NCBI GenBank assembly: GCA_049115935.1
Contig: JAGDZK010000019.1
Location: forward strand, 1-64,000
Length of the DNA stretch: 64,000 nt
Direction: 5' to 3'
DNA from: Bermanella sp049115935
Lineage (GTDB): Bacteria > Pseudomonadota > Gammaproteobacteria > Pseudomonadales > Oceanobacteraceae
The notes beneath the pieces are model-generated. The model was given only the letters and a program-made list of their open reading frames with translations. It was not told the origin of the DNA and ran no database searches. A program made the position numbers and the translations under genes. Position 1 is the stretch's first letter, and each line of letters starts with the position of its first letter. Shown here piece by piece: positions 9,034 through 18,258 of the stretch.

Positions 9034-10876
9034 TTTCTATAAGGCCTTTGTGCTCTTTACATCCTGAAAATAATGGATTCGAAATGGTGGAATAAACCGT
9101 GTGCTCCATGCCTTCCTGCAATTCATCAATGTTATTAACGCGAGCTAAAAGATTCGTTTTGTAATCTAATCGCTCATTATTTAAAATGTAGTGAATAAAA
9201 TCTTTACCGACACCCTGCATATTTTTACGCATCATCAATAAGTATTCGCGACAACGTTGAAGTAAAATATCCTCATCAACCAAACCATCCGCCCCTAAAC
9301 GATATATCACTGCAAATAATTGATTTACGAATACGTAGTAAGATATAGCTGTAAAAATTTTGTCATCGTCATAAAAAATATTGGTAAGGTTAAGCTGATC
9401 GCCTACTTTAGAAAGCTCGGACTCAAAACGCTCAGATAAATAAAAACCTTGATTATCTCGATAGTAATAACAACTCGGATAACCCCCTGAGACATCTAAT
9501 AAACTGTTTTGCTGATGGGCTTCCAGTGCAATGCCATAGCCATCATAAAGAGACAATATTGATTCAATGGCACAGTGCCAATATTGATCAAACCAATCCA
9601 TCGCCACCTGACTAGGCGCACGACTTTCTTTTACGGCTAGATCTAAAATAAGCGTTCTAAGTAAACTAGATCCAGCTGAACCATCCACATTGGGAATCGG
9701 GTCTTGCACTAATGTCAGTATTGAACAAATGCCATTGCCCTTATTTTGCGTAAATGGGTTACGCCGTAATACCACTTCAAAGCCAGAATCTATTTGATGA
9801 TCAGCAGGATGATTAATGGTGATGTACGCAGGATCATCCACCATTTTAAATTGAGGATACTTAGCCAGGAATCCAATGTGGCTTAGGTAGCGTTCAATGA
9901 CCATTCCATCTTCTAACTCACGTCGCTTATTGGTACGCAGTGAATTAGTAATTTTTACTGGAATAGAAAGTTTCACCATCCACGGGGAGGTTTCATTGGC
10001 TACTGTTCTAACGGAAGACGTGGCGGTATATTCTTCTCCCAATTCACCAAGATAGCTTAAGCGCCCTTCTTTTATTAAAGCCTTCACCCAGTCCTGTGAA
10101 AGTAGATGAGGCGCCTGCAATGGATGAACCGGCACCAACACATGATCATCAACCAACTTTAATGAATCATGACGACTCACTTCAGTAAATATAATGTCAC
10201 TAGCACCTTGAGCTAATGAAGAGCCTTCTTTAATCAAGGATTGATCAGCAGAAAAATAATGTAATTTAAAGCGGCCACATAACTCTGGGGAATAAAACGC
10301 TTGCTGCCAAAATGCAATACCCTGCTGACTCTTTGGCGTTGGGTGTAACCAATGACCATACAAAATAGATTGTTCAGAGTGAATAAAGTCACAGCTGTTT
10401 AATACCGCATCACCAGCACGCTGACTTAAAAAATGCGCCATGGTTTGATAACTACCCAGCAGACGACTTAATAGCTCAACTTCATTCACTCTTATTGCAT
10501 CGGCTACTTCAACATCAAGTGTGATTTGTGTTTGTCGCTGATATATCTGTCGAACCAATGCCATTAACAAATACATTTTGTCGGCTAATTGCCAAGGTGT
10601 ATTGCGCCCCTCAGTGGATTCGTTACAGACATAAACCCCATGAAAATGATGGCGCCCTACTTTCGATTTATAGGCCACATCCATGACAATCCATTGATGA
10701 CTCTCAGGCAAACGCAGCTGTAACACCTCGCTGCCTTTTAACGCGTAAGGAAAATCCGACAACGTTAAAAACTGATATTTAGAACTACAGGTTCCAGAAT
10801 CAATTTCACGCAAATAAGCATTAATAAAAGCGTTGAATGATGCGTACTCAGCAATGTCGTTTGCTGCAAATTTCAT
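8999..10876 (-). CDS. asbA: NIS siderophore synthetase, petrobactin type (AsbA)
   Basis: This is the first gene of the petrobactin operon. AsbA condenses citrate with the primary amine of spermidine through a citryl-adenylate. The N-terminus (EYASFNAFINAYLREIDSG) looks like Bacillus AsbA. Family motifs are HPTPKSQQGI near residue 178, VPVHPLQAPHLL, the SSVRTV nucleotide-binding stretch and ALEAHQQNSLLD in the C-terminal domain. At 625 residues it is close to the usual ~600-620. A Fur-box-like site lies ~50 bases upstream, so iron repression of the whole seven-gene operon is likely. Confidence 0.93.
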   Translation of the reverse strand: MKFAANDIAEYASFNAFINAYLREIDSGTCSSKYQFLTLSDFPYALKGSEVLQLRLPESHQWIVMDVAYKSKVGRHHFHGVYVCNESTEGRNTPWQLADKMYLLMALVRQIYQRQTQITLDVEVADAIRVNEVELLSRLLGSYQTMAHFLSQRAGDAVLNSCDFIHSEQSILYGHWLHPTPKSQQGIAFWQQAFYSPELCGRFKLHYFSADQSLIKEGSSLAQGASDIIFTEVSRHDSLKLVDDHVLVPVHPLQAPHLLSQDWVKALIKEGRLSYLGELGEEYTATSSVRTVANETSPWMVKLSIPVKITNSLRTNKRRELEDGMVIERYLSHIGFLAKYPQFKMVDDPAYITINHPADHQIDSGFEVVLRRNPFTQNKGNGICSILTLVQDPIPNVDGSAGSSLLRTLILDLAVKESRAPSQVAMDWFDQYWHCAIESILSLYDGYGIALEAHQQNSLLDVSGGYPSCYYYRDNQGFYLSERFESELSKVGDQLNLTNIFYDDDKIFTAISYYVFVNQLFAVIYRLGADGLVDEDILLQRCREYLLMMRKNMQGVGKDFIHYILNNERLDYKTNLLARVNNIDELQEGMEHTVYSTISNPLFSGCKEHKGLIENDKSERGAVYG

Positions 10877-10927
10877 ATGAACCCTAGCTCAGCAATTTCC
10901 ATGTGGGACCATTATACACACTAAATA

Positions 10928-10946
10928 CGATTGATTATCATTTTAT
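10928..10946 (-). promoter_or_regulatory. Putative Fur box upstream of asbA
   Basis: The minus strand reads AAAATGATAATCAATCG here, matching much of the Fur consensus GATAATGATAATCATTATC. It lies about 50 bases upstream of the asbA start in an AT-rich promoter region. Position before a siderophore operon supports the call; the match is partial. Confidence 0.6.
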
Positions 10947-11087
10947 TTAGCATTTACCCTAAGATTTTGATTAAGTTTTAGTTAAATAGGTACATTTATC
11001 TAAAATCGAGAAAAAATATCTAAGACTAAAGGACTAACAAAAAAGAAATGGCGCTGTCGTTAATAAGCAAACAGCGCAGAGTGGATA

Positions 11088-12446
11088 TTATTCGAATGAT
11101 TTTTTAATTAATAAAGCGGGCCGATAATTAACAAAAAATATCAACGCAAACACAAACGCTAGTGCTTCTGCTATCGGTACGGCGTATAAAAAACCAATAT
11201 CAGGCAACACTAAGCTGAGTAATAATACAAACCCTATGGGTAAAATTAATGAGCGTAACATGGCAATAATACTGGAATGAACAGCCTGCTCTGCCGAGGT
11301 CAGGTAAGCACAAATAAGAACATTAAAACCATTAAACAAAAAAATAGGCCAAATGATGTGCAAATAATTCTGTGCTAATTGACGGGCCTGTTGGGCATCA
11401 TCCTCAAGGAAAAATCCAACGATCCCCTCTTGAAAAATGAATAGCAACATCACCAATACAACACTTAACGTAGCAATTGATATTGCAGCGATGCGCATAA
11501 ATCCTTTAACCCGATCAATCCGTTGTGCACCGAAATTTTGCCCTAACAGAACATGCATGGCATCGATAATGCCGTAGTACACCATTAAGCTGATATAAAT
11601 CAGATAATTCACCACACTGAATGCAGCAATCCCTTCGACACCACTGTGTCTACTAATCACCCAATGAAAAACCAGAATAACCAGACCAATAGAAAATTCA
11701 TTAATAAACTCAGAGAATCCATTAAAAGCACTAAAGCCCAATTCTTTTATTTTAAAAACAGGCCAACTCAACTTAAGATTATTGTGACCTAAAAAAAAGT
11801 AGCTTGAGATGTAAGCTAACTGAATAACTTGCGCAATTAACGTCGCCCAAGCAGCCCCTTCAATCCCCCACCCAAACTGGCCAATAAATAACGCATCAAG
11901 CCCAATATTAATTAATGCTCCCAACATCAATGCATGCATGCCTAGCTCAGGCTTATTGTCTGCCCGTATAAAGTAATACATCACCAGACAGGCCAATTGC
12001 ACAATGGTAACAAAGCAAAAGACCTCAAAATAACTTTGCATCAACGGATACAGTGATGAGCTCGCACCTAATGCGGCAAAGAGATATTCACTAAATAGAA
12101 GGGATAAAGGTACCGCCAGAATCGCAACACCCAACACAACAAATAAAACTTGGCTAAACAATGATGATGCTAACGCATATTTTTTCTCACCTATATAAAT
12201 ACTTGCCTTAACCGAACCGCCCACAGCAAACATCAGCGCAATACCGAACAACAATGCAAAATACGGCATCAACAAGTTCACCGCTGCTAATGCATTTGCC
12301 CCTAAATAATTACCAACAAAAAAACCATCTACAACACTGGCAGTGGATATAGCCAATAAGCTCAATGTAGAAGGAATAACAAAGCGAAAAAAAGTCGCCA
12401 ACAAGGGACCCTTATCAGGGGAATACTCGATCGATTTTTTACTCAT
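11088..12446 (-). CDS. MATE-family efflux transporter
   Basis: This inner-membrane antiporter of the MOP/MATE superfamily has about twelve predicted hydrophobic segments in 452 residues. The N-terminal segment is FRFVIPSTLSLLAISTASVVDGFFVGNYLG, with the family's Asp in the first helix region, followed by the usual internal duplication in the second half. It is the last gene of the speA group, separated from the PPTase gene by a dispersed repeat. Its place between the two petrobactin transcription units suggests petrobactin export, but this is inferred only from context; the Bacillus petrobactin exporter known to me is of another family (ApeX, RND). Confidence 0.85.
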   Translation of the reverse strand: MSKKSIEYSPDKGPLLATFFRFVIPSTLSLLAISTASVVDGFFVGNYLGANALAAVNLLMPYFALLFGIALMFAVGGSVKASIYIGEKKYALASSLFSQVLFVVLGVAILAVPLSLLFSEYLFAALGASSSLYPLMQSYFEVFCFVTIVQLACLVMYYFIRADNKPELGMHALMLGALINIGLDALFIGQFGWGIEGAAWATLIAQVIQLAYISSYFFLGHNNLKLSWPVFKIKELGFSAFNGFSEFINEFSIGLVILVFHWVISRHSGVEGIAAFSVVNYLIYISLMVYYGIIDAMHVLLGQNFGAQRIDRVKGFMRIAAISIATLSVVLVMLLFIFQEGIVGFFLEDDAQQARQLAQNYLHIIWPIFLFNGFNVLICAYLTSAEQAVHSSIIAMLRSLILPIGFVLLLSLVLPDIGFLYAVPIAEALAFVFALIFFVNYRPALLIKKSFE

Positions 12447-12463
12447 AACATCTCATAATATTT

Positions 12464-12533
12464 CACAAAAGTAGAAGTGGATCCCCGATCAAAGCGCTTC
12501 GCGCGTCGGGGATGACGTTTTTTGGTTGAGGAT
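12464..12533 (-). repeat. Dispersed palindromic repeat, copy 1
   Basis: This ~70-bp element contains atccccga and its complement tcggggat flanking a GCGCTTCGCGCG core, followed by a gatgacgttt...ggttgaggatt tail. A second copy in opposite orientation lies at 23584-23653 with only a few differences. It sits between the PPTase and MATE genes and would form a hairpin in their shared transcript. Confidence 0.85.
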
Positions 12534-12564
12534 TGATCCAGTCTTATTTGTGAGAAAGCAGTGG

Positions 12565-13374
12565 TTACACCTTTGTTTTTCTTAATAACGCATATGGCAA
12601 ACCCAAGTATTCATCGCGCAATCCAGCCCACTCATTGATATTTACCGTAGATAAGTTGACTCCGCAATAACTTGTTATCGTCAATGCCAGACTATAATCC
12701 TGCCCTAAACTAAATAAACCAATTGAACAACGCTCTGCTACGAATAAAGGTAAAATACAAGGTAGCGAGAGCTGTATATTTAAAACCCTACCCTTCTCAA
12801 ATTCAAATCGCACTTTATTAAGTGGCACCGTAATACCCAGTCCACTTGCTTTGAGATAAGATTCTTTTAACGTCCACAGCTGGGCAATACGCTGACTCTG
12901 TTGTGTACCAGTCAGTTTAATTAAATCAGTACATTCACCTTCAGAAAAATAGCGTTTCGCCAGCGCTAAACTAAAAACCGGGCGATGTATGCATTCAATA
13001 TCAACTCCTAGCTCCAACTTCTCGTCTTGCCCCACCGCGATCGCCAGTACCACCAGTTCTTCGCTGTGGGACAGGTTAAAGTGAATATCTAAATAGGATA
13101 ATTCATCACCCAGCCTAGGTTTACCTTGCTCATCCGTCACAAACACCCATTCATGGGGTTGCACTGCCGGCACTTGCTTTGATAACTGACTGCGCAACAA
13201 CGCTCGGGCCAACAGAAACTGACTAGCCTGCTGTTTACTGACAAATCGCCCATAGCGTGTTTGTTCTTCTGAGCTCAGCCAGGTGAAAATATGCGCCGAA
13301 AAGTGCTTATCATCCAGCAGCTCAAGAGACGCATAATGCAATTGAATCAAAGGGTTTGATAATGTTGTACCCAT
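12565..13374 (-). CDS. Sfp-type 4'-phosphopantetheinyl transferase
   Basis: This transfers phosphopantetheine from CoA to carrier-domain serines. The three family signatures are present: FNLSHSEE (residues ~98-105), GVDIECI (Mg-binding Asp/Glu) and WTLKESYLKASGLG. Its 269 residues fit the Sfp/Gsp class rather than short AcpS. Its best target here is the AsbD domain of the fused AsbDE protein. The gene lies 13 bases after the second carboxynorspermidine dehydrogenase, so it is probably cotranscribed with speA and that gene. Confidence 0.93.
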   Translation of the reverse strand: MGTTLSNPLIQLHYASLELLDDKHFSAHIFTWLSSEEQTRYGRFVSKQQASQFLLARALLRSQLSKQVPAVQPHEWVFVTDEQGKPRLGDELSYLDIHFNLSHSEELVVLAIAVGQDEKLELGVDIECIHRPVFSLALAKRYFSEGECTDLIKLTGTQQSQRIAQLWTLKESYLKASGLGITVPLNKVRFEFEKGRVLNIQLSLPCILPLFVAERCSIGLFSLGQDYSLALTITSYCGVNLSTVNINEWAGLRDEYLGLPYALLRKTKV

Positions 13375-13387
13375 GTATTTTGAATAT

Positions 13388-14596
13388 CTAAATCAAATCA
13401 AAACCAGGCTCTTCAATCACTTTGAATGGCAAGCCATGTTGATTCATATTTTCCATAAATGGATCTGGGTCCATCTGCTCAATATTCCACACACCGTCTT
13501 GCATCCATAGACCTTCGCACATTAACTTAGCACCAATCATGGCTGGCACCCCTGTTGTGTAGGAGATCGCTTGTGACTGCACCTCACCATAACAGTCCTG
13601 ATGGTCTTTGATGTTATACACATAAACCGTTTTTTCTTTGCCATCTTTAATACCGCGCACCACACAACCAATGCAGGTTTTGCCTTTAGTGCGAGGCCCT
13701 AATGTGGACGGGTCAGGTAATAATTCTTTTAAAAATTGAATCGGCACGATTTGTTGCCCATTAAATTCGATAGGCGCAATACCCGTCATGCCAACATTTT
13801 CTAACACTTCCAGGTGTTTAAGGTAACTATCACCAAAACTCATCCAGAACTGTGCACGTTTAATCGTTGGGTAGTGTTTGGTCAATGACTCAAGCTCTTC
13901 GTGATACATACGGTAGATATTGTAAGTACCCACGTCATCAGGGCATGCGAATTCTTGCTTGGTCGACATGGCAGGGGTCTCAACAAATTTGTTATTTTCC
14001 CAGTGTCGACACTCGGCTGTCACCTCACGAATATTTATTTCCGGATTGAAATTCGTCGCAAATGGATAACCATGATCGCCGCCATTTACATCAATAATAT
14101 CCAGGTAGTGAATTTCATCAAAATAATGTTTGGCAGCATACGCGGTGAACATGTTAGTCGCACCGGGGTCAAAACCCGAACCCAATAGCGCCATCAGGCC
14201 CGCTTGTTTGAATTTATCTTGGTATTCCCATTGCCACTTGTACTCAAACTTTGCTGTATCAAGCGGCTCGTAATTGGCCGTATCAAGATAATGCACCTTC
14301 ATTTCTAAGCAGGCATCCATAATAGTTAAATCCTGATATGGCAGCGCCACATTGATCACCATAAACGGATCATGCTTCTCAAATAAACGCACAAGATCAG
14401 ATACACTATCGGCATCAACCTGATCTGTTTCAATATGGCGATCATAGTTACTCTTAATTTGCTTGGCGATGTCGTCACACTTACTCTTGGTGCGACTAGC
14501 CAATACTATTTCGCTGAAAACTTCCGGTAGCTGGGCACATTTATGGGCAACCACCTGACCAACCCCTCCCGCACCAATAATCATTATTTTTTTCAT
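13388..14596 (-). CDS. Carboxynorspermidine/carboxyspermidine dehydrogenase, copy 2
   Basis: This is a second saccharopine-dehydrogenase-like enzyme of 402 residues that forms carboxyspermidine from putrescine and aspartate semialdehyde with NADPH. The Rossmann motif IGAGGVGQVVAHKCAQ opens the protein. GSGFDPGATNMF, GGDHGYPFATNFNPEIN and TKGKTCIG are shared in pattern with copy 1, but many other positions differ, so this is an old paralogue rather than a recent duplication. It follows speA after ~45 bases, so arginine decarboxylation and aminopropyl-type transfer are linked on one transcript. Confidence 0.9.
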   Translation of the reverse strand: MKKIMIIGAGGVGQVVAHKCAQLPEVFSEIVLASRTKSKCDDIAKQIKSNYDRHIETDQVDADSVSDLVRLFEKHDPFMVINVALPYQDLTIMDACLEMKVHYLDTANYEPLDTAKFEYKWQWEYQDKFKQAGLMALLGSGFDPGATNMFTAYAAKHYFDEIHYLDIIDVNGGDHGYPFATNFNPEINIREVTAECRHWENNKFVETPAMSTKQEFACPDDVGTYNIYRMYHEELESLTKHYPTIKRAQFWMSFGDSYLKHLEVLENVGMTGIAPIEFNGQQIVPIQFLKELLPDPSTLGPRTKGKTCIGCVVRGIKDGKEKTVYVYNIKDHQDCYGEVQSQAISYTTGVPAMIGAKLMCEGLWMQDGVWNIEQMDPDPFMENMNQHGLPFKVIEEPGFDLI

Positions 14597-14640
14597 AACA
14601 GACTCCTCTAAGATTTTCCCTAAACAGTTTCTTTAAACTT

Positions 14641-16572
14641 TTAAAGTAAATGGTCTTTCTCGTAATAGGTGTAGCCTTGCATACTGGCATTAAACGTATT
14701 CATCATTTGCTGGCGCTCGCGAGCACTGATACGACCTTCATTCACCGCCGCTTCTAATTTATTGCGGTAGCGTAATTTCATTTCCCATGGCTGGTATTCC
14801 ACATAACCCAAAACATCCTCAATGGTGTCTCCATGATTTTCTTTGACGAATTCATATCCGCCCCCGTCACGCAAACGAATACTGGCCACATTGGTATCAC
14901 CAAATAAATTATGCAGATCCCCAAGGGTCTCTTGATAAGCACCAACCAAAAACACCCCCATGTAATACTCCTCAGATTCTTTTAACGAATGCACAGGTAA
15001 GGTCGGTTCGTACTCACGGTCCTTGGAAATAAAGCGATCAATTTTGCCATCACAATCACAAGTAATATCCGCTAATACAGCGCGTCGATCTGGGATTTCA
15101 GTTAAACGATGGACAGGCATAACAGGAAACATCTGCTCAATGGCCCAACTATCAGGCAATGACTGAAACAAACTAAAATTACCATAATAAATATCCGCCA
15201 GAGATTCATCGAAGCCTTCCAGCTCCTTTGGAATTTGATCCAACTGTGGTAATAACGATTTGATATCACGCAGAACTTTTAAAAATAAATTTTCTGCCTC
15301 AGCACGGGTACGCAAACCTATTTGGCCCCGCTTAAATAATTCACGTACTTCATCTCTGTAATAATGTGCATCATTAAAACACTCTTGTACTCGGGCGGGT
15401 TTTAAGTACTCAAAGATACCCCGCATGTTATCCAACAGCTCATGCCCTTTATTCTCTAATGTCTTTATCTCAATAGGTTCAAAACGAGTTGCGTCTAAAA
15501 TATTAAATAATAAAATGGATGAGTACGCGACAGTCGCTCGGCCGGACTCGGTTACGATCGTGGGATGAGGAATGCCATAACCGTCAAGCGTCGACATGAT
15601 GGTTTCCACCACATCTTCACAGTATTCATCTAAAGAATAATTTCGGCTTTGACTTTCTTGCGAGTGCGCACCGGTATAGTCAACCGCCAACCCACCACCT
15701 AGATCGATAAAGTTCATGGTTGCGCCTTCGTGACACAAATCTGCGTAATAACGACACGCTTCGTTAACACCACCGCGGATATCACGAATATTAGGTATCT
15801 GAGAACCTAGATGGCAATGCAACAACTGCAGGCAATGCAGCATTTCATTGTCTTTTAATATATCGACCACTTGAATAATTTGGCTAGCAGACAACCCAAA
15901 AACACTACGATCACCACTGGTGGAATTCCAATGACCACTCACCTTAGAGGTCATTTTTGCACGCACACCAATCAACGGCTCAATACCCAAAGTCTTGCTG
16001 CGTTCAATAATAATCGGTAACTCTGCCAAGGCCTCAATCACCACAAAACAACGAGTACCCAACTTTACTGCTTGCAATGCCAGATCAATAAACTCCTGAT
16101 CTTTATAGCCATTACAAATCAACATTTGCTCACTGTTACTATCTAACGTTGATAAAGCGGCGATCATTTCTGGTTTACTGCCCACCTCAAAACCGTAATC
16201 GTAACGCGCTCCAAATCGAGCGACCTCTTCAACAATTTGAGCTTGTTGATTCACTTTTATGGGAAACACTCCTCGATATGTCCCTTGATAGCCCAGCCGT
16301 TCTATTATGTTTTTAAAAGTTTCATTCAAATGACTAATGCTATGATCAATGATGTTTTCAATACGCAACAAGGCCGGCATGTGTAAATCTCGATCTCGCA
16401 AGCCTTGTATCACATCCATTAATGACAACCCTATAGCAGCAGGATCCTTAGGGTTGTTAATGACAACATCCCCTTTATCACTGATATCAAAATATCCATT
16501 ACCCCAATTTTTTATCCCATAGGTATCTCGTGCTTGTTCGATACCCCATTGCGCCTGCTGATCTATTTTCAC
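14641..16572 (-). CDS. speA: Biosynthetic arginine decarboxylase
   Basis: This is a PLP-dependent fold III decarboxylase that converts arginine to agmatine, the first step to putrescine when ornithine decarboxylase is not used. The PLP lysine lies in GVFPIKVNQQAQ, with EVGSKPEM, LLHCHLGSQIPNIRDI, DLGGGLAVDY, and the TCDCDGKID segment of the partner active site. Its 643 residues match the usual ~630-660. A strong Fur-box-like site lies just upstream. In most bacteria speA is not iron-regulated, so its place here implies dedication to siderophore precursor supply. Confidence 0.95.
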   Translation of the reverse strand: MKIDQQAQWGIEQARDTYGIKNWGNGYFDISDKGDVVINNPKDPAAIGLSLMDVIQGLRDRDLHMPALLRIENIIDHSISHLNETFKNIIERLGYQGTYRGVFPIKVNQQAQIVEEVARFGARYDYGFEVGSKPEMIAALSTLDSNSEQMLICNGYKDQEFIDLALQAVKLGTRCFVVIEALAELPIIIERSKTLGIEPLIGVRAKMTSKVSGHWNSTSGDRSVFGLSASQIIQVVDILKDNEMLHCLQLLHCHLGSQIPNIRDIRGGVNEACRYYADLCHEGATMNFIDLGGGLAVDYTGAHSQESQSRNYSLDEYCEDVVETIMSTLDGYGIPHPTIVTESGRATVAYSSILLFNILDATRFEPIEIKTLENKGHELLDNMRGIFEYLKPARVQECFNDAHYYRDEVRELFKRGQIGLRTRAEAENLFLKVLRDIKSLLPQLDQIPKELEGFDESLADIYYGNFSLFQSLPDSWAIEQMFPVMPVHRLTEIPDRRAVLADITCDCDGKIDRFISKDREYEPTLPVHSLKESEEYYMGVFLVGAYQETLGDLHNLFGDTNVASIRLRDGGGYEFVKENHGDTIEDVLGYVEYQPWEMKLRYRNKLEAAVNEGRISARERQQMMNTFNASMQGYTYYEKDHLL

Positions 16573-16601
16573 ATCACTACCAATTCGAATCGTTATGCTT
16601 T

Positions 16602-16624
16602 ATTATCGATAATGATAATGGTTT
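16602..16624 (-). promoter_or_regulatory. Putative Fur box upstream of speA
   Basis: The plus strand reads attatcgataatgataatg, a near-consensus array of NATAAT hexamers in both orientations. It begins ~30 bases upstream of the speA start. It could also affect the divergent gene at 16834, though that start is ~210 bases away. Confidence 0.75.
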
Positions 16625-16833
16625 GTATTTAGATTATCTAGCTATTAAGTTGTGTTTTATCACCCCTTTACCATTAAATCAGTGCAAATGGGTGTTTATA
16701 GCGACCAATCAAACACAATTAATGATCATTAATTATTTATAAAACCATGTGCCCCTTCATTGGGGCCGCTGTACGTCACTCTTGATTCGTACAAAAGACG
16801 ATTAAATACATTTGCCCTGAGAGACATAACACC

Positions 16834-18090
16834 ATGAAGGCCGCACTCACAAACGACTGCCAAGCACTACCCACTGATAGCTCAAGAATTAAAGTACTCG
16901 ATTTCTATCGCGGCATTTGTGTCATGTTCATGCTAATCGTGCATTTTCTTTATTTTTATGGCGCACCAGAGTTCACTAAAAGTATCATCGGCTCATCGTT
17001 TGAACTATTAACCATCTGGACGGTGGCCACTATCTATTTATCTTCTGTGCTTATCCTGTTAACACCAAACGCAACGGGTACTCAGCATATTCAGCGAATC
17101 GTATTTCTTTTCGTTTTTGGCTACGCATTAATACTAGGCTGCGTACACGGGCTCAAAATGCCATTAGATATTACCCATGAAGTTTTGCTTTTTAGTGTTT
17201 GCTGTTTCGTATTTTTGATGGGGATCTTTATTGCTCTGGCCGGCAGTAAAAACTTATCACTGTCGATTAAACGGGGTGTTATCTTATTTTTAGCTGGCTA
17301 TGTATTGAATTTTTTTCGAAGCTCCCTGCCTATGTGGCTTTCATTAGAATTCGGTTTGGTTACCCAAGAAGAACTAGGAGATGGCAACCCAGTCTATGAG
17401 TTGTTGGTGGTTGATATTTTGCAATTTGCAGGCATCGCTTTTATTATTTGCAGCCTGCTACATCATTACTTGCCCAAGCCCAAATATTGGCTGCTTATCG
17501 CGCTTGTAATTGCGTTTGTTTCTCCCTATACATGGGACATGTATTCAGGAAATATTATCATCGATGAAGTATTAAAACTGTTCGCTGGCAATATAGTCGA
17601 AGGTGCATTTTTCCCGCAATTCCCTTGGTTAGCCTACGCGATTTCGGGCATGGCGTTTGGTCATTGGTTAAAACAAGCGGATGACTTAAATGTCTTTTTG
17701 AAAAAATCCGCTTGGTTTAGCCTCGCTATCACCTTAGTGGGTATTGGCATTATTTTTACAAACTTTGACTACCACGTGGGGGAATCCATGCGCGCAGGGC
17801 CTGGTGGCGTTATAGCCATCAGCGGCTTCACGGCGCTTACTATTTTCTTATTTAACATTATTATTCAAAAAGTCCCTCACAATCCCATATTCAGTTTTTG
17901 GTACACATGGAGCAAACACATTACTACGATATATGTGATCCATTGGCTCATCATTGGTTGGGGGTTAATGTATTTTGGTTTTCGATCGCTCACTGGAGTA
18001 GAGTTCTTAGTGGCGTTATTCGCGCTCTATATTCTCACTCACTTTTTATCGATACGCTGGGTTAACTTTAAATCTAATCAAAAAAAATAG
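16834..18090 (+). CDS. Heparan-alpha-glucosaminide N-acetyltransferase-like membrane protein
   Basis: This polytopic inner-membrane protein of 418 residues has about ten hydrophobic segments. The N-terminal RIKVLDFYRGICVMFMLIVHF resembles the DUF1624/HGSNAT-catalytic and YeiB-type acyltransferase group (LDxxRG...H pattern). Its substrate is unknown. It starts the plus-strand set followed by the carbamoylputrescine amidase and the siderophore-interacting protein, so a role in modifying or handling a siderophore or polyamine is possible but only inferred. Confidence 0.65.
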   Translation: MKAALTNDCQALPTDSSRIKVLDFYRGICVMFMLIVHFLYFYGAPEFTKSIIGSSFELLTIWTVATIYLSSVLILLTPNATGTQHIQRIVFLFVFGYALILGCVHGLKMPLDITHEVLLFSVCCFVFLMGIFIALAGSKNLSLSIKRGVILFLAGYVLNFFRSSLPMWLSLEFGLVTQEELGDGNPVYELLVVDILQFAGIAFIICSLLHHYLPKPKYWLLIALVIAFVSPYTWDMYSGNIIIDEVLKLFAGNIVEGAFFPQFPWLAYAISGMAFGHWLKQADDLNVFLKKSAWFSLAITLVGIGIIFTNFDYHVGESMRAGPGGVIAISGFTALTIFLFNIIIQKVPHNPIFSFWYTWSKHITTIYVIHWLIIGWGLMYFGFRSLTGVEFLVALFALYILTHFLSIRWVNFKSNQKK

Positions 18091-18258
18091 CACAGTATCA
18101 AGCAGATGATTATGACCCTCTTTTTACAGCAGAGACATTTACTTTAGAAAAACACATAAAAAGTATCTCAACTTTGCCGTAGATTACGGTCACACACCCT
18201 TTTTTTGGGTGGCTTCACAAGTATGCAGCTACCCCGACTTTTTACTGAATTTTTTAAT

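Noticed and set aside
1152..14596. Aerobactin or vibrioferrin cluster
   Set aside because: There is no lysine hydroxylase/acetylase or PvsABDE-type ligase set; the AsbC, AsbDE and AsbF types together point to petrobactin.
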